From positions 1-11,604 of the forward strand of contig CALDIB010000078.1 of the NCBI GenBank assembly GCA_937902125.1: a DNA stretch of 11,604 bases, read 5' to 3'. The notes under the pieces were generated by a model, which was not told where the DNA came from, ran no database searches, and saw only the letters and a list, made by a program, of their open reading frames with translations. How positions within the stretch are numbered: position 1 is the stretch's first letter; each line of letters opens with the position of its first letter. A program made the translations under genes and the position numbers. Positions 1-5,662 of the stretch are shown here, piece by piece. Origin of the DNA: an uncultured Treponema sp. GTDB taxonomy: Bacteria > Spirochaetota > Spirochaetia > Treponematales > Treponemataceae.

Positions 1-167
1 ATGAGTTTACAACGGAAATTGTTGAAACCTCTGTGTATGATTATTATTTCTGTTACTACTACAATACCAGTACTGAAACAATAGACTCAGTAGTTATTAA
101 AAATGAAAATGTTGAAGTTGAGATGAAGCTTTCTAATGCAACTACAGTAACTACAGTTTCGAGATAA
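1..167 (+). CDS. 3' end of a phage-like structural gene (partial)
   Basis: The third reading frame is open from the window edge to a TAA at 165-167, about 54 residues. The peptide is rich in Thr, Val, Tyr and Asn (it has a YDYYFCYYYN stretch and ends NATTVTTVSR). This alternating beta-strand-like composition is common at the C-terminus of virion or tail-associated proteins, but no family can be named. The stop sits 7 bases before a strong terminator hairpin, which supports this as a real gene end. It converges on the tail-fibre-like gene across that terminator. The 5' part is outside the window. A shorter ORF in frame 1 (28 codons) is less convincing because it ends far from the terminator. 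Confidence 0.55.
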   Translation, partial: EFTTEIVETSVYDYYFCYYYNTSTETIDSVVIKNENVEVEMKLSNATTVTTVSR

Positions 168-174
168 TTAAAAG

Positions 175-207
175 AGAGGACTGCTAAAAAAGCAGTCCTC
201 TTTATTT
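175..207. terminator. Bidirectional intrinsic terminator between convergent genes
   Basis: A perfect 11-bp stem (175-185 paired with 191-201, AGAGGACTGCT and its complement) encloses an AAAAA loop. On the plus strand it is followed by TTTATTTT, and on the minus strand by CTTTTAATT, so it can stop transcription from both sides. It lies between a plus-strand stop at 165-167 and a minus-strand stop at 207-209. Confidence 0.88.
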
Positions 208-1571
208 TAAATAAACTTTACAGCTGCAGGAACAAGTTTTTGAGTACCACTGTTATAAGTCCAAGCTTCAATCATATAATGTGCTGATGTTTCAATATTA
301 AATGTAAAAGTAGTTGTTTGATTTATTAGGACACCTAATGCATTTACACTACTTTGATATTGTGTAGTACCATCTGACATTTTTGTAACTCTTACAGCAC
401 AAAGTCCCTCTGTTTCGTTACTTATACTTACAGCAGAAGCACTCTTATCTTTTACTGTAGCAAAGTCCATTGCACCTGATATGTTAGAATCAACATAAGC
501 CGCAACAGCTTTAACTGACGGAATAATGTCATCATTGTTTTTGTTATCATCATCGATTCCTGAAGCTTTTGAACTAGTATTAAGTTTTCCTGCTAACGCA
601 GCACTTACAGCTGCACAAGATGGAACTTTATTTGTATCAGAAGTTACAGTTGATGTAATTTCTGTTTTATTTGCTTGTGCAGCAATTCCATCAAGTTTAG
701 TTTTCAACTCAGTTGTAAAATCTTCTGTTGATAAATCTTTACCTGCAACTGGTCTTACCCAACCTGAGGCTCTTAATTCTGAAACAGTATTTGCATCTTC
801 ATTTGTGTAATCATTTGTTGATAAACGCTTACCGGTTTCTTTAGCTACAAACCTACTGTCAACTTCAGATTTTTGATAATAGTTGCTTAAAGTATTACTT
901 AAAATAGTCTCAGTAACTCTTGATGAAAGTTCGTTGTAGATGTTTTTAATAATAGTTTTGTAACCTTCATAAGAAACAGATCCGTTTTCGTTTTCTTCAT
1001 CCCAACCCTTATTGATTAAGTTTTCTAAAGCTTGAATTCTTTGATCTTGTGAAGAAACTTGTACTTTTAAACCATTGGTTGCATTTGTAACATCTGACCA
1101 AAGACTTTGAACTTTACTCAAAACTCCTTTGGCAATTACTTTACCGTCTTCATCAGTTTGGTCATTAAGCCAACTTAAAATCTGATCAATTTTGTTTTTA
1201 TTTTCAGTAACTCTTGTTTCAAAATCTTTGTCATTTTCATCCTGACTGAGATCCTTTTGAACGATTAAATAAATATAATCGAGAAGTGTTAAAACATTGA
1301 TTTGTTTTTCAGATGTTTCTGAGTCAACTTTTTCAGTTGTTTGGTTTTCATAACCAAAAATATTTTCATAAGCTTTTGGATTGAAAACATACTGACCGGT
1401 TTTTCCATCAACAGTGTCAATTTTGTCATAACCGATAAACTTTCTTAATCTTGAAAGTTCACTTCTAAGTTGTTCAACTATGTTGGTTGTTAAACCTGCT
1501 TCAGAATTCTTTGTGTCCTGAGTTCTTTCAACATCTGTTACCGGTGTTTCACCTTGTTTGATAGGACACAT
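207..1571 (-). CDS. Phage tail-fibre-like protein
   Basis: This 454-residue protein looks like a phage or prophage tail fibre or receptor-binding accessory protein. Residues 30-230 are rich in charged, heptad-like helices, suggesting a trimeric coiled-coil shaft. Then come elements typical of tail fibres: NYYQKSEVDSRF near 230-241, two related GKxLSTxDxT units at 247-255 and 277-286, KLDGIAAQANK near 292-302, and two PSxxAV repeats near 317-322 and 351-356. The last 80 residues are probably a beta-rich tip. The start is the only ATG near the 5' end; an in-frame TAA lies 9 bases upstream. No good Shine-Dalgarno is visible, so expression may differ from that of the right-hand genes. The DNA is AT-rich compared with the polysaccharide genes, fitting foreign origin. 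No other phage genes are seen on this side, so a prophage edge or a remnant are both possible. Confidence 0.75.
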   Translation of the reverse strand: MCPIKQGETPVTDVERTQDTKNSEAGLTTNIVEQLRSELSRLRKFIGYDKIDTVDGKTGQYVFNPKAYENIFGYENQTTEKVDSETSEKQINVLTLLDYIYLIVQKDLSQDENDKDFETRVTENKNKIDQILSWLNDQTDEDGKVIAKGVLSKVQSLWSDVTNATNGLKVQVSSQDQRIQALENLINKGWDEENENGSVSYEGYKTIIKNIYNELSSRVTETILSNTLSNYYQKSEVDSRFVAKETGKRLSTNDYTNEDANTVSELRASGWVRPVAGKDLSTEDFTTELKTKLDGIAAQANKTEITSTVTSDTNKVPSCAAVSAALAGKLNTSSKASGIDDDNKNNDDIIPSVKAVAAYVDSNISGAMDFATVKDKSASAVSISNETEGLCAVRVTKMSDGTTQYQSSVNALGVLINQTTTFTFNIETSAHYMIEAWTYNSGTQKLVPAAVKFI

Positions 1572-1652
1572 TGAAGATTACTTGTGGCTGTTATTCTGCT
1601 ATTAACAAACTCAGAAACAGCTACTACAGATGGAACTCAAAAATAGCAACTT

Positions 1653-1691
1653 TACGCTATGAATAATTACTTTTTAATTATTCATAGCGTA
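1653..1691. repeat. Long perfect inverted repeat (hairpin) between tail-fibre gene and IS remnant
   Basis: A perfect 17-bp stem (1653-1669 paired with 1675-1691) has a 5-nt loop CTTTT. The arms begin TACGCTATGAATAATTA. Neither side carries a clean T tract, so a simple terminator role is doubtful. It sits just left of the probable IS3 left end and just upstream of the minus-strand tail-fibre gene. It may be an old terminator, a phage or IS boundary structure, or an IS target. Confidence 0.7.
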
Positions 1692-1775
1692 TTAAAATGA
1701 GTGCGTAAAACAACACAGAAAAAGGAGCAGATTTAAGGTGTAAGCAGCCGATAAATTAAGCAAGGCGGTTAGCAC

Positions 1776-2099
1776 ATGGCAAAGAAACGACAGTCATTCA
1801 GCAAAGAATTCAAGGCTAAGGTTGCGCTTGAAGCATTACGAGAAGAATCTACGATTCAGGAAATTGCCGTAAAGCACGGCGTTCATCCGAATCAGATTTC
1901 GCAGTGGAAGGCACAGGCAATTACCGGACTGGCTGACATTTTTGAACGACCGAATAAGAAGTCGGAAGAAACGAGAAAGCAGGAAGAGGAAAAAGACAGT
2001 CTTCTGAAAACAATCGGCGAACAGAAAGTTGAGCTTGATTACTTAAAAAAAAAGTACAAGCAGATTTACGGAATCGAGTCTCCCTCGTGGATAAAATAG
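1776..2099 (+). CDS. IS3-family transposase OrfA
   Basis: This 107-residue protein is the DNA-binding subunit of an IS3-family transposase (HTH_Tnp_1 type). A helix-turn-helix spans about residues 24-47 (TIQEIAVKHGVHPNQISQWK), with the conserved QIxxWK ending. Residues 65-96 form a charged heptad-like helix that in this family mediates OrfA/OrfAB multimer contacts. Length is typical for OrfA. The start ATG at 1776 follows an AAGGCGG stretch about ten bases upstream, a usable ribosome site. The gene ends inside orfB in the arrangement expected for programmed -1 frameshifting. OrfA alone may still bind the ends of related elements elsewhere in the genome and could repress them, but no catalytic residues are present here. 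Confidence 0.9.
   Translation: MAKKRQSFSKEFKAKVALEALREESTIQEIAVKHGVHPNQISQWKAQAITGLADIFERPNKKSEETRKQEEEKDSLLKTIGEQKVELDYLKKKYKQIYGIESPSWIK
2048..2054 (+). promoter_or_regulatory. A_AAA_AAG programmed -1 frameshift site of IS3 transposase
   Basis: Nine A residues (2045-2053) followed by G create the heptamer A_AAA_AAG in the correct phase of orfA. A -1 slip here enters the orfB frame, which is open through this point and continues into OrfB. This is the standard IS3-family way of making the OrfAB fusion. With orfB truncated, the product would be a short non-catalytic fusion. Confidence 0.8.
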
Positions 2100-2240
2100 A
2101 TCCGGCTTATAAAGTCCTAAGCATTTCACATCAGTGCAAACTGCTTGGAATTTCGAGAAGTCAGTATTATTACGAGCCGAGCTCAGAGCAGGATGAAAAA
2201 GATTTCAATCTGCTTGTTAAAATCAAAGATGTCCAGATTG
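2087..2240 (+). pseudogene. IS3-family transposase OrfB, 3' truncated
   Basis: The -1 frame relative to orfA encodes the normal OrfB N-terminus: DKIDPAYKVLSISHQCKLLG, then ISRSQYYY, then a helix ending VKIKDVQIE. In intact family members a histidine-rich segment and the integrase core with the DDE triad follow. Here the match stops at about codon 51 and the frame runs into unrelated sequence. The annotated start is a GTG at 2087, but the natural product is the OrfAB frameshift fusion. All catalytic residues are missing, so this is non-functional. The open frame continues to 2530 only because it reads antisense through the Doc-like gene. Confidence 0.82.
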
Positions 2241-2278
2241 AGCAATCAAGTTATTTTTTACACTATCTTTATCATATT

Positions 2279-3130
2279 CTAATTATCCTTCAATCTTCTC
2301 AGCGGCGCTTCAAAATCACTAATTATTTTATACATACTTTCATTCCCTTCAAGAAATGTCCTAAAATCATAACCATTTTCATCTGTAAGTTCACACGCTT
2401 TCAATACAGATTTTGCGGCTTTAACATTTATTTGCCGCTTAAGACCAGGGCATCCAATTTGTATCACTTTCTTATTTTTGGTAGAGAAAAGTCTTTTTTG
2501 TTTTTTAAAAATGTCAACATAACCTCCTGACAACTCGTATTCAAAGCCGTAATTTCTCAACTTTGAAAAGAATTCTTGAAATGTCATCGGAGCGTATGAC
2601 TTGTCCATTTTCCTAACGGACTTTTTTATTATATGGGCAATAGTAAAAATATCTGAATCCGAAGACTTTTTATATTTTTCATAACATGGATATTTATCCA
2701 ATTCATTGGCCGCAGTTCTAAGAGCTAGTCGTTCAAAATTATTTTTAAATTCGTTTACTACAGTAAAATTATTCTTCACTAAGTAATACAACAAAATTAG
2801 CATTGAAGTTCTTTTATTGCCATCACTAAAAGCATGATTTTTATTAATTCCAAAAAACAACGTGGCGGCAATTTGATACTTATCAGTCCATTTACTTTTT
2901 CCACGCCAAGCAGTAAATTGCCGCCCAACGGCAGAACCAATCAAGGTAAAATCCTTTATTCCATAAGAAAGAGTTTCTCCTTGTGAAAGAAAATAGTCAA
3001 TCAAAATGTAATATCCCTTTAAAACCTCTTCCGTAGAAATAAAGTCGCTAAATTTTGATTTGTCAAATGCGGTTAATCTACCTTCCCAAAAACAATACTC
3101 CTCCAACAAGCTTTTCTGAAGACTTTTCAT
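2279..3130 (-). CDS. Doc/Fic-family protein with C-terminal HicA-like extension
   Basis: The 283-residue product carries the Fic/Doc active-site motif HAFSDGNKRTS at about residues 99-109. GNKR rather than GNGR is the Doc form; Doc phosphorylates EF-Tu, whereas GNGR Fic proteins usually transfer AMP. The catalytic His, Asp, Asn and Arg are all present. Doc itself is about 126 residues, so this protein has an N-terminal helical part and about 130 extra C-terminal residues. Residues 182-250 show the order helix, strand, GG hairpin, strand, PG, helix ending LKACEL, which resembles the HicA toxin fold without its histidine; this is inference. The ATG at 3130 is preferred over one 45 bases upstream because GAGGTGG lies 9 bases before it, overlapping the ABC stop codon. 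It follows the ABC gene by 16 bases, so it is probably co-transcribed. No Phd-like antitoxin gene is adjacent. Its DNA is visibly AT-richer than the ABC gene, suggesting acquisition. Confidence 0.82.
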   Translation of the reverse strand: MKSLQKSLLEEYCFWEGRLTAFDKSKFSDFISTEEVLKGYYILIDYFLSQGETLSYGIKDFTLIGSAVGRQFTAWRGKSKWTDKYQIAATLFFGINKNHAFSDGNKRTSMLILLYYLVKNNFTVVNEFKNNFERLALRTAANELDKYPCYEKYKKSSDSDIFTIAHIIKKSVRKMDKSYAPMTFQEFFSKLRNYGFEYELSGGYVDIFKKQKRLFSTKNKKVIQIGCPGLKRQINVKAAKSVLKACELTDENGYDFRTFLEGNESMYKIISDFEAPLRRLKDN

Positions 3131-3146
3131 TTCATCTTTCCACCTC

Positions 3147-4886
3147 TTACACCCTCTCCGCCTTTCCGCCCTCAAACTTAATCTTAAAGTCGCAAGACTC
3201 CAGCGTGCTAAGCCTGTGGGCTATGGCGATGATGGTTATTTTTCCTTTTAGTCTCAATATCGTGTCGGTTATTTGCCTTTCGGTCTCGTTGTCCAAGGCG
3301 CTGGTGGCCTCGTCAAGGACTAGGACATTGGGCCTGTGGTAAAGGGCTCGGGCTATTCCTATGCGCTGTTTTTGGCCTCCGCTAAGCTTTGCCCCCCTGT
3401 CGCCCGCGCTTGTGTCCTCTTTTTGTGGAAGCGTCTGGACAAAGTCGTAAAGCTCAGCCATCTTTAAGACTTCTTGAACACGCTCTTCGTCAACATCTTC
3501 CGGAGCCACTCCAAAGGCCACGTTCTCCTTTATGCTTCCGTCTATAAGATAAACGCCTTGGGGAACATAGGCCACATTGCTAAGCCAGCCAGAAATGTTT
3601 TTGTAAATGTCCTTTCCATCAACAGTTATCGTTCCTTCTTTAGGCGGCAAAAGGCCAAGCAGTATGTCCACAAACGTGGTCTTTCCGGCGCCGCTGGGGC
3701 CAACAACGCCTACAAAAGCCCCCTTGGGAATCTTAAAGGAAACGCCTGAGAGCACAGGCTCTTTTTTTGAAGGGTAAAAAAAAGTCAAGCCATTGACGCT
3801 TATTTCGTCATTAAACTCAAAGGTCTCCTCCGCGGCTTGGGAAAGGCGGCGCTCCTCCAAGTCTTTTCCGTTCCTGACGGCTATCAAGTCGTCGTATATC
3901 TCGTAAAAAAAGGGTTGCAAAAACTTTATGTTGTTGAACATTCCAACGGTGGCGTTAAGCGCGGGCATTATGCGCACCGCGGCCAAGGCCAAAACTCCAA
4001 GGGTTGGAATCAAGGAGGCAGGATTTTGATCCAAGACCATCTTAACCGCTATAAGCAAAAGAATGCCGCCTATGGTAAAAAGCTCGATTATGGACTTGGG
4101 GCAAAGTTGGACAAACAAAAAGTTTTTTTGGCTTTCGGCATATCTTGAATAGCTCTTGTTGAATTGGCTTATAAAATAAGGCTCCCGCCGCATCACTTTT
4201 GTTTCTTTTACTGAATAAAAGCCTTGGTTTATCCATTTGCTGTTTTCCGCGTTGGCCACATTTTGAATCTCGCCGTCCTTGGCAACCTTTTTTCTAAAAT
4301 AATTCAATATGGCAAAAACAAGAGGCCCCATTACAAAAGCGATGCCAAATGCTATCAAGGCGTCCATGTAAAGGACAAAAAGCCAAATTACAAGGATTGT
4401 TATTAAATTTGTGACTATTTGGAGCGTTGGAACCAAAATGCTTGTAAAAACAGTGGAGCCGGCCATTGAAACATTGCGGCTTACAACGGCAATGTTTGTG
4501 TCAAGGTGGTAAAGGTAGGGCTTTGCCATATAATAGGCGTAAAGGCGCCTTGAATAATCCCGCTGGTTGTTCAAGGAAAAATTTATTTGAATCTTGGCTT
4601 GAATCAAAACCAACGCATTCTTAACCACATAAAAAACAAGCAAGGCCATCGATGCAAAGAATATCAATTTGCGGTGGGAATTTATTCCAAAAAGGAGGGC
4701 AATTTTTTCCGCTTTATGATGGTGAAGCAAAAAATCAGGGTCCCCTATTATGGCAATCAGAGGATACAAAAGTCCTATGCCCGCCGCCTCAAACACCGCG
4801 ATGACAAGCATCAAGGCTATCAAAAAGGAGCACAAAAGCATTTGCCGCTTGGTGAGGATTGAAAATATTTTTAAGAAGGATTTCAT
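3147..4886 (-). CDS. ABC transporter, fused membrane/ATPase (MsbA/PglK-like flippase)
   Basis: This 579-residue half-transporter has an N-terminal membrane domain with about six helices (clearest near 20-45, 75-97, 148-172, 174-195, 265-285 and 294-310) and a C-terminal ATPase. The nucleotide-binding motifs are complete: Walker A GPSGAGKTT at 396-404, Q-loop Gln443, signature LSGGQ at 501-505, Walker B VLVLDE at 521-526, D-loop SALD, and switch His557. Proteins of this architecture work as homodimers in the inner membrane and move lipids, lipid-linked oligosaccharides or peptides. Next to fucose and glycosyltransferase genes, a lipid-linked glycan flippase like PglK is most likely, but the substrate cannot be read from sequence. 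It is the first large gene of a two-gene operon with the Doc-like gene. Its own ribosome site is modest (GGAAAG); a short leader ORF ends directly before its ATG and may couple translation. Confidence 0.93.
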   Translation of the reverse strand: MKSFLKIFSILTKRQMLLCSFLIALMLVIAVFEAAGIGLLYPLIAIIGDPDFLLHHHKAEKIALLFGINSHRKLIFFASMALLVFYVVKNALVLIQAKIQINFSLNNQRDYSRRLYAYYMAKPYLYHLDTNIAVVSRNVSMAGSTVFTSILVPTLQIVTNLITILVIWLFVLYMDALIAFGIAFVMGPLVFAILNYFRKKVAKDGEIQNVANAENSKWINQGFYSVKETKVMRREPYFISQFNKSYSRYAESQKNFLFVQLCPKSIIELFTIGGILLLIAVKMVLDQNPASLIPTLGVLALAAVRIMPALNATVGMFNNIKFLQPFFYEIYDDLIAVRNGKDLEERRLSQAAEETFEFNDEISVNGLTFFYPSKKEPVLSGVSFKIPKGAFVGVVGPSGAGKTTFVDILLGLLPPKEGTITVDGKDIYKNISGWLSNVAYVPQGVYLIDGSIKENVAFGVAPEDVDEERVQEVLKMAELYDFVQTLPQKEDTSAGDRGAKLSGGQKQRIGIARALYHRPNVLVLDEATSALDNETERQITDTILRLKGKITIIAIAHRLSTLESCDFKIKFEGGKAERV

Positions 4887-4925
4887 CTATCGCTTTCCGT
4901 TTGACTTGTCCGTTTTTCTTCGCAT
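4887..4925 (-). CDS. Putative 12-residue leader peptide before the ABC gene
   Basis: An ATG at 4925 is preceded by a very strong purine-rich ribosome site (GGAAGGGGAGGGG, about 3 bases away). It opens a 12-codon basic peptide, MRRKTDKSNGKR, ending in TAG. The ABC transporter ATG follows immediately, so the junction reads TAGATG and both ORFs are in the same frame. The ribosome site here is much better than the one for the ABC gene. This fits translational coupling by termination and reinitiation. It could also be chance, or a former longer N-terminus interrupted by a TAG mutation or sequencing error. Confidence 0.45.
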   Translation of the reverse strand: MRRKTDKSNGKR

Positions 4926-4974
4926 ATACCCCTCCCCTTCCGTATTGAATCTTTTAAAAAAAAGACTCCTCCGT

Positions 4975-4996
4975 AAAAAAGCGCTTTGGCCCGCGC
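4975..4996 (-). terminator. Weak attenuator-like hairpin in the ABC leader
   Basis: In the predicted leader RNA, GCGC (4993-4996) can pair with GCGC (4981-4984) around an 8-nt loop, followed directly by a run of six U (4975-4980). The stem is only 4 bp, so termination would be weak. A GGCCC farther upstream can pair with GGGCC in the loop region and would compete. This is a candidate attenuation or antitermination site, not an established one. Confidence 0.25.
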
Positions 4997-5074
4997 AGTA
5001 AGGGACAAGTGGTCGAAGGGCCCGGCCGCGCGCCTATCGCGCCCCACGGCTGGCGTTCATCTAATTAAATAAAG

Positions 5075-5103
5075 ATTATACCATATAAAGTTCCGCTTGT
5101 CAA
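5075..5103 (-). promoter_or_regulatory. Consensus sigma-70 promoter for leader ORF, ABC and Doc-like genes
   Basis: Reading the minus strand, TTGACA (5098-5103) is separated by exactly 17 bases from TATAAT (5075-5080). Both hexamers are perfect. Transcription would start near 5068, giving a leader of about 180 nt before the ABC ATG. The -35 box overlaps that of the divergent promoter for the nusG-like gene. Confidence 0.85.
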
Positions 5104-5125
5104 CAAAGGTCAAAGGCGCTAGAAT
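5097..5125 (+). promoter_or_regulatory. Sigma-70 promoter for the nusG-like gene
   Basis: TTGTCA (5097-5102) and TAGAAT (5120-5125) are separated by 17 bases. The expected transcription start falls at about 5131-5133, on the ATG of the nusG-like gene, predicting a leaderless or nearly leaderless mRNA. The -35 hexamer shares five bases with the -35 of the opposite promoter. Confidence 0.6.
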
Positions 5126-5131
5126 AAGGGC

Positions 5132-5662
5132 ATGGAATACTACTGCGCCATGGTAAAAAGCGGCCGCGAGGAGGCCTTTAAGAAAAAATTTGAAGAGGCC
5201 GCTAAAAAGTCCCAATTTGGGCCGGAGCCGTTTGAGGACGCGAGGGTCATTTTTTTTAAAAAACGCATGAAAAATTCCAAAGGGGAGAAATACCAAGAAA
5301 GCCTTTTTAAAGGCTACGTGTTCTTTTCCGCAAGCAAGATGAGCCCGGCCCTTGCTTCCGCCGCAAAAAAATGCCCGTCCTTTTACCATTTTTTAAACAG
5401 CGACCAAGACATAAGGCGCCTTGAAGGGCGGGATTTTGAGATTGTTTCAAACTTGCTAAAATTTGGCGAGACCCAAGGAATTTCAAAAGCCACTTTTGGC
5501 AAGGACCAGCGCATATCCATAATAAGCGGCCCACTTTTGGGCTTTGAGGGAAAAATAGTCAAGGTCAATAAAAAGCGGGGCCGCGCAACGGTCAAAATTG
5601 ACCTTTGCGACAACGAAATGCGCTTTGACCTGGCCTTTGACGAGATAAAGGCTACTTTCTGA
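5132..5662 (+). CDS. NusG paralog (LoaP/UpxY/RfaH-type transcription antiterminator)
   Basis: The 176-residue protein has an N-terminal NGN domain (about 1-115), starting YYCAMVKSGREE like the WYVxxxxxGxE start of NusG and with FKGYVFFSA at 59-67 matching the FPGYVFV element. A C-terminal KOW domain follows (about 124-158, IISGPLLGFEGKIVKVNKKRG). It is a specialised paralog by context: housekeeping nusG sits beside secE and ribosomal genes, while paralogs such as LoaP, UpxY and RfaH control long polysaccharide or antibiotic operons by binding elongating RNA polymerase. LoaP-type proteins are known in Firmicutes, Actinobacteria and Spirochaetes. The ATG at 5132 is required because the first NGN strand begins at residue 3. 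No ribosome site at normal spacing is visible, agreeing with the predicted leaderless start. The gene is alone on its strand and its stop overlaps the fcl stop by 11 bases. Confidence 0.88.
   Translation: MEYYCAMVKSGREEAFKKKFEEAAKKSQFGPEPFEDARVIFFKKRMKNSKGEKYQESLFKGYVFFSASKMSPALASAAKKCPSFYHFLNSDQDIRRLEGRDFEIVSNLLKFGETQGISKATFGKDQRISIISGPLLGFEGKIVKVNKKRGRATVKIDLCDNEMRFDLAFDEIKATF

Larger units (their letters stand above)
1699..2240 (+). mobile_element. IS3-family insertion sequence remnant (right part deleted)
   Basis: The remnant keeps a complete orfA, the orfA/orfB overlap with its slippery site, and the first 50 or so codons of orfB. The left end is uncertain; a TG-starting sequence at 1699 (TGAGTGCGTAAAACAACAC) is a candidate terminal inverted repeat, but the right end that would confirm it is gone. 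The right limit near 2240 is where OrfB-like sequence stops and unrelated AT-rich DNA leading into the 3' end of the Doc-like gene begins. IS3 elements are normally about 1.2-1.5 kb, so more than half is missing and the element cannot transpose by itself. Confidence 0.8.

Noticed and set aside
1575..1646. Short plus-strand reading frame ending TTDGTQK before a TAG
   Set aside because: Only 24 codons with no start codon or upstream extension; possibly a gene remnant but not supportable.
1653..1691. Hairpin as a simple terminator
   Set aside because: The stem is strong but neither strand has a proper T tract after it, so it is listed as an inverted repeat.
2241..2530. Continuation of the orfB open frame past 2240
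   Set aside because: It reads antisense through the Doc-like gene, and the peptide no longer resembles a transposase.
3131..3175. Upstream ATG giving the Doc-like protein 15 more residues
   Set aside because: It lies within the ABC gene and lacks a ribosome site, while the ATG at 3130 has GAGGTGG at good spacing.
5057..5389. Minus-strand ORF opposite the NusG paralog
   Set aside because: It is antisense to the NGN domain and spans the promoter region; no independent support.
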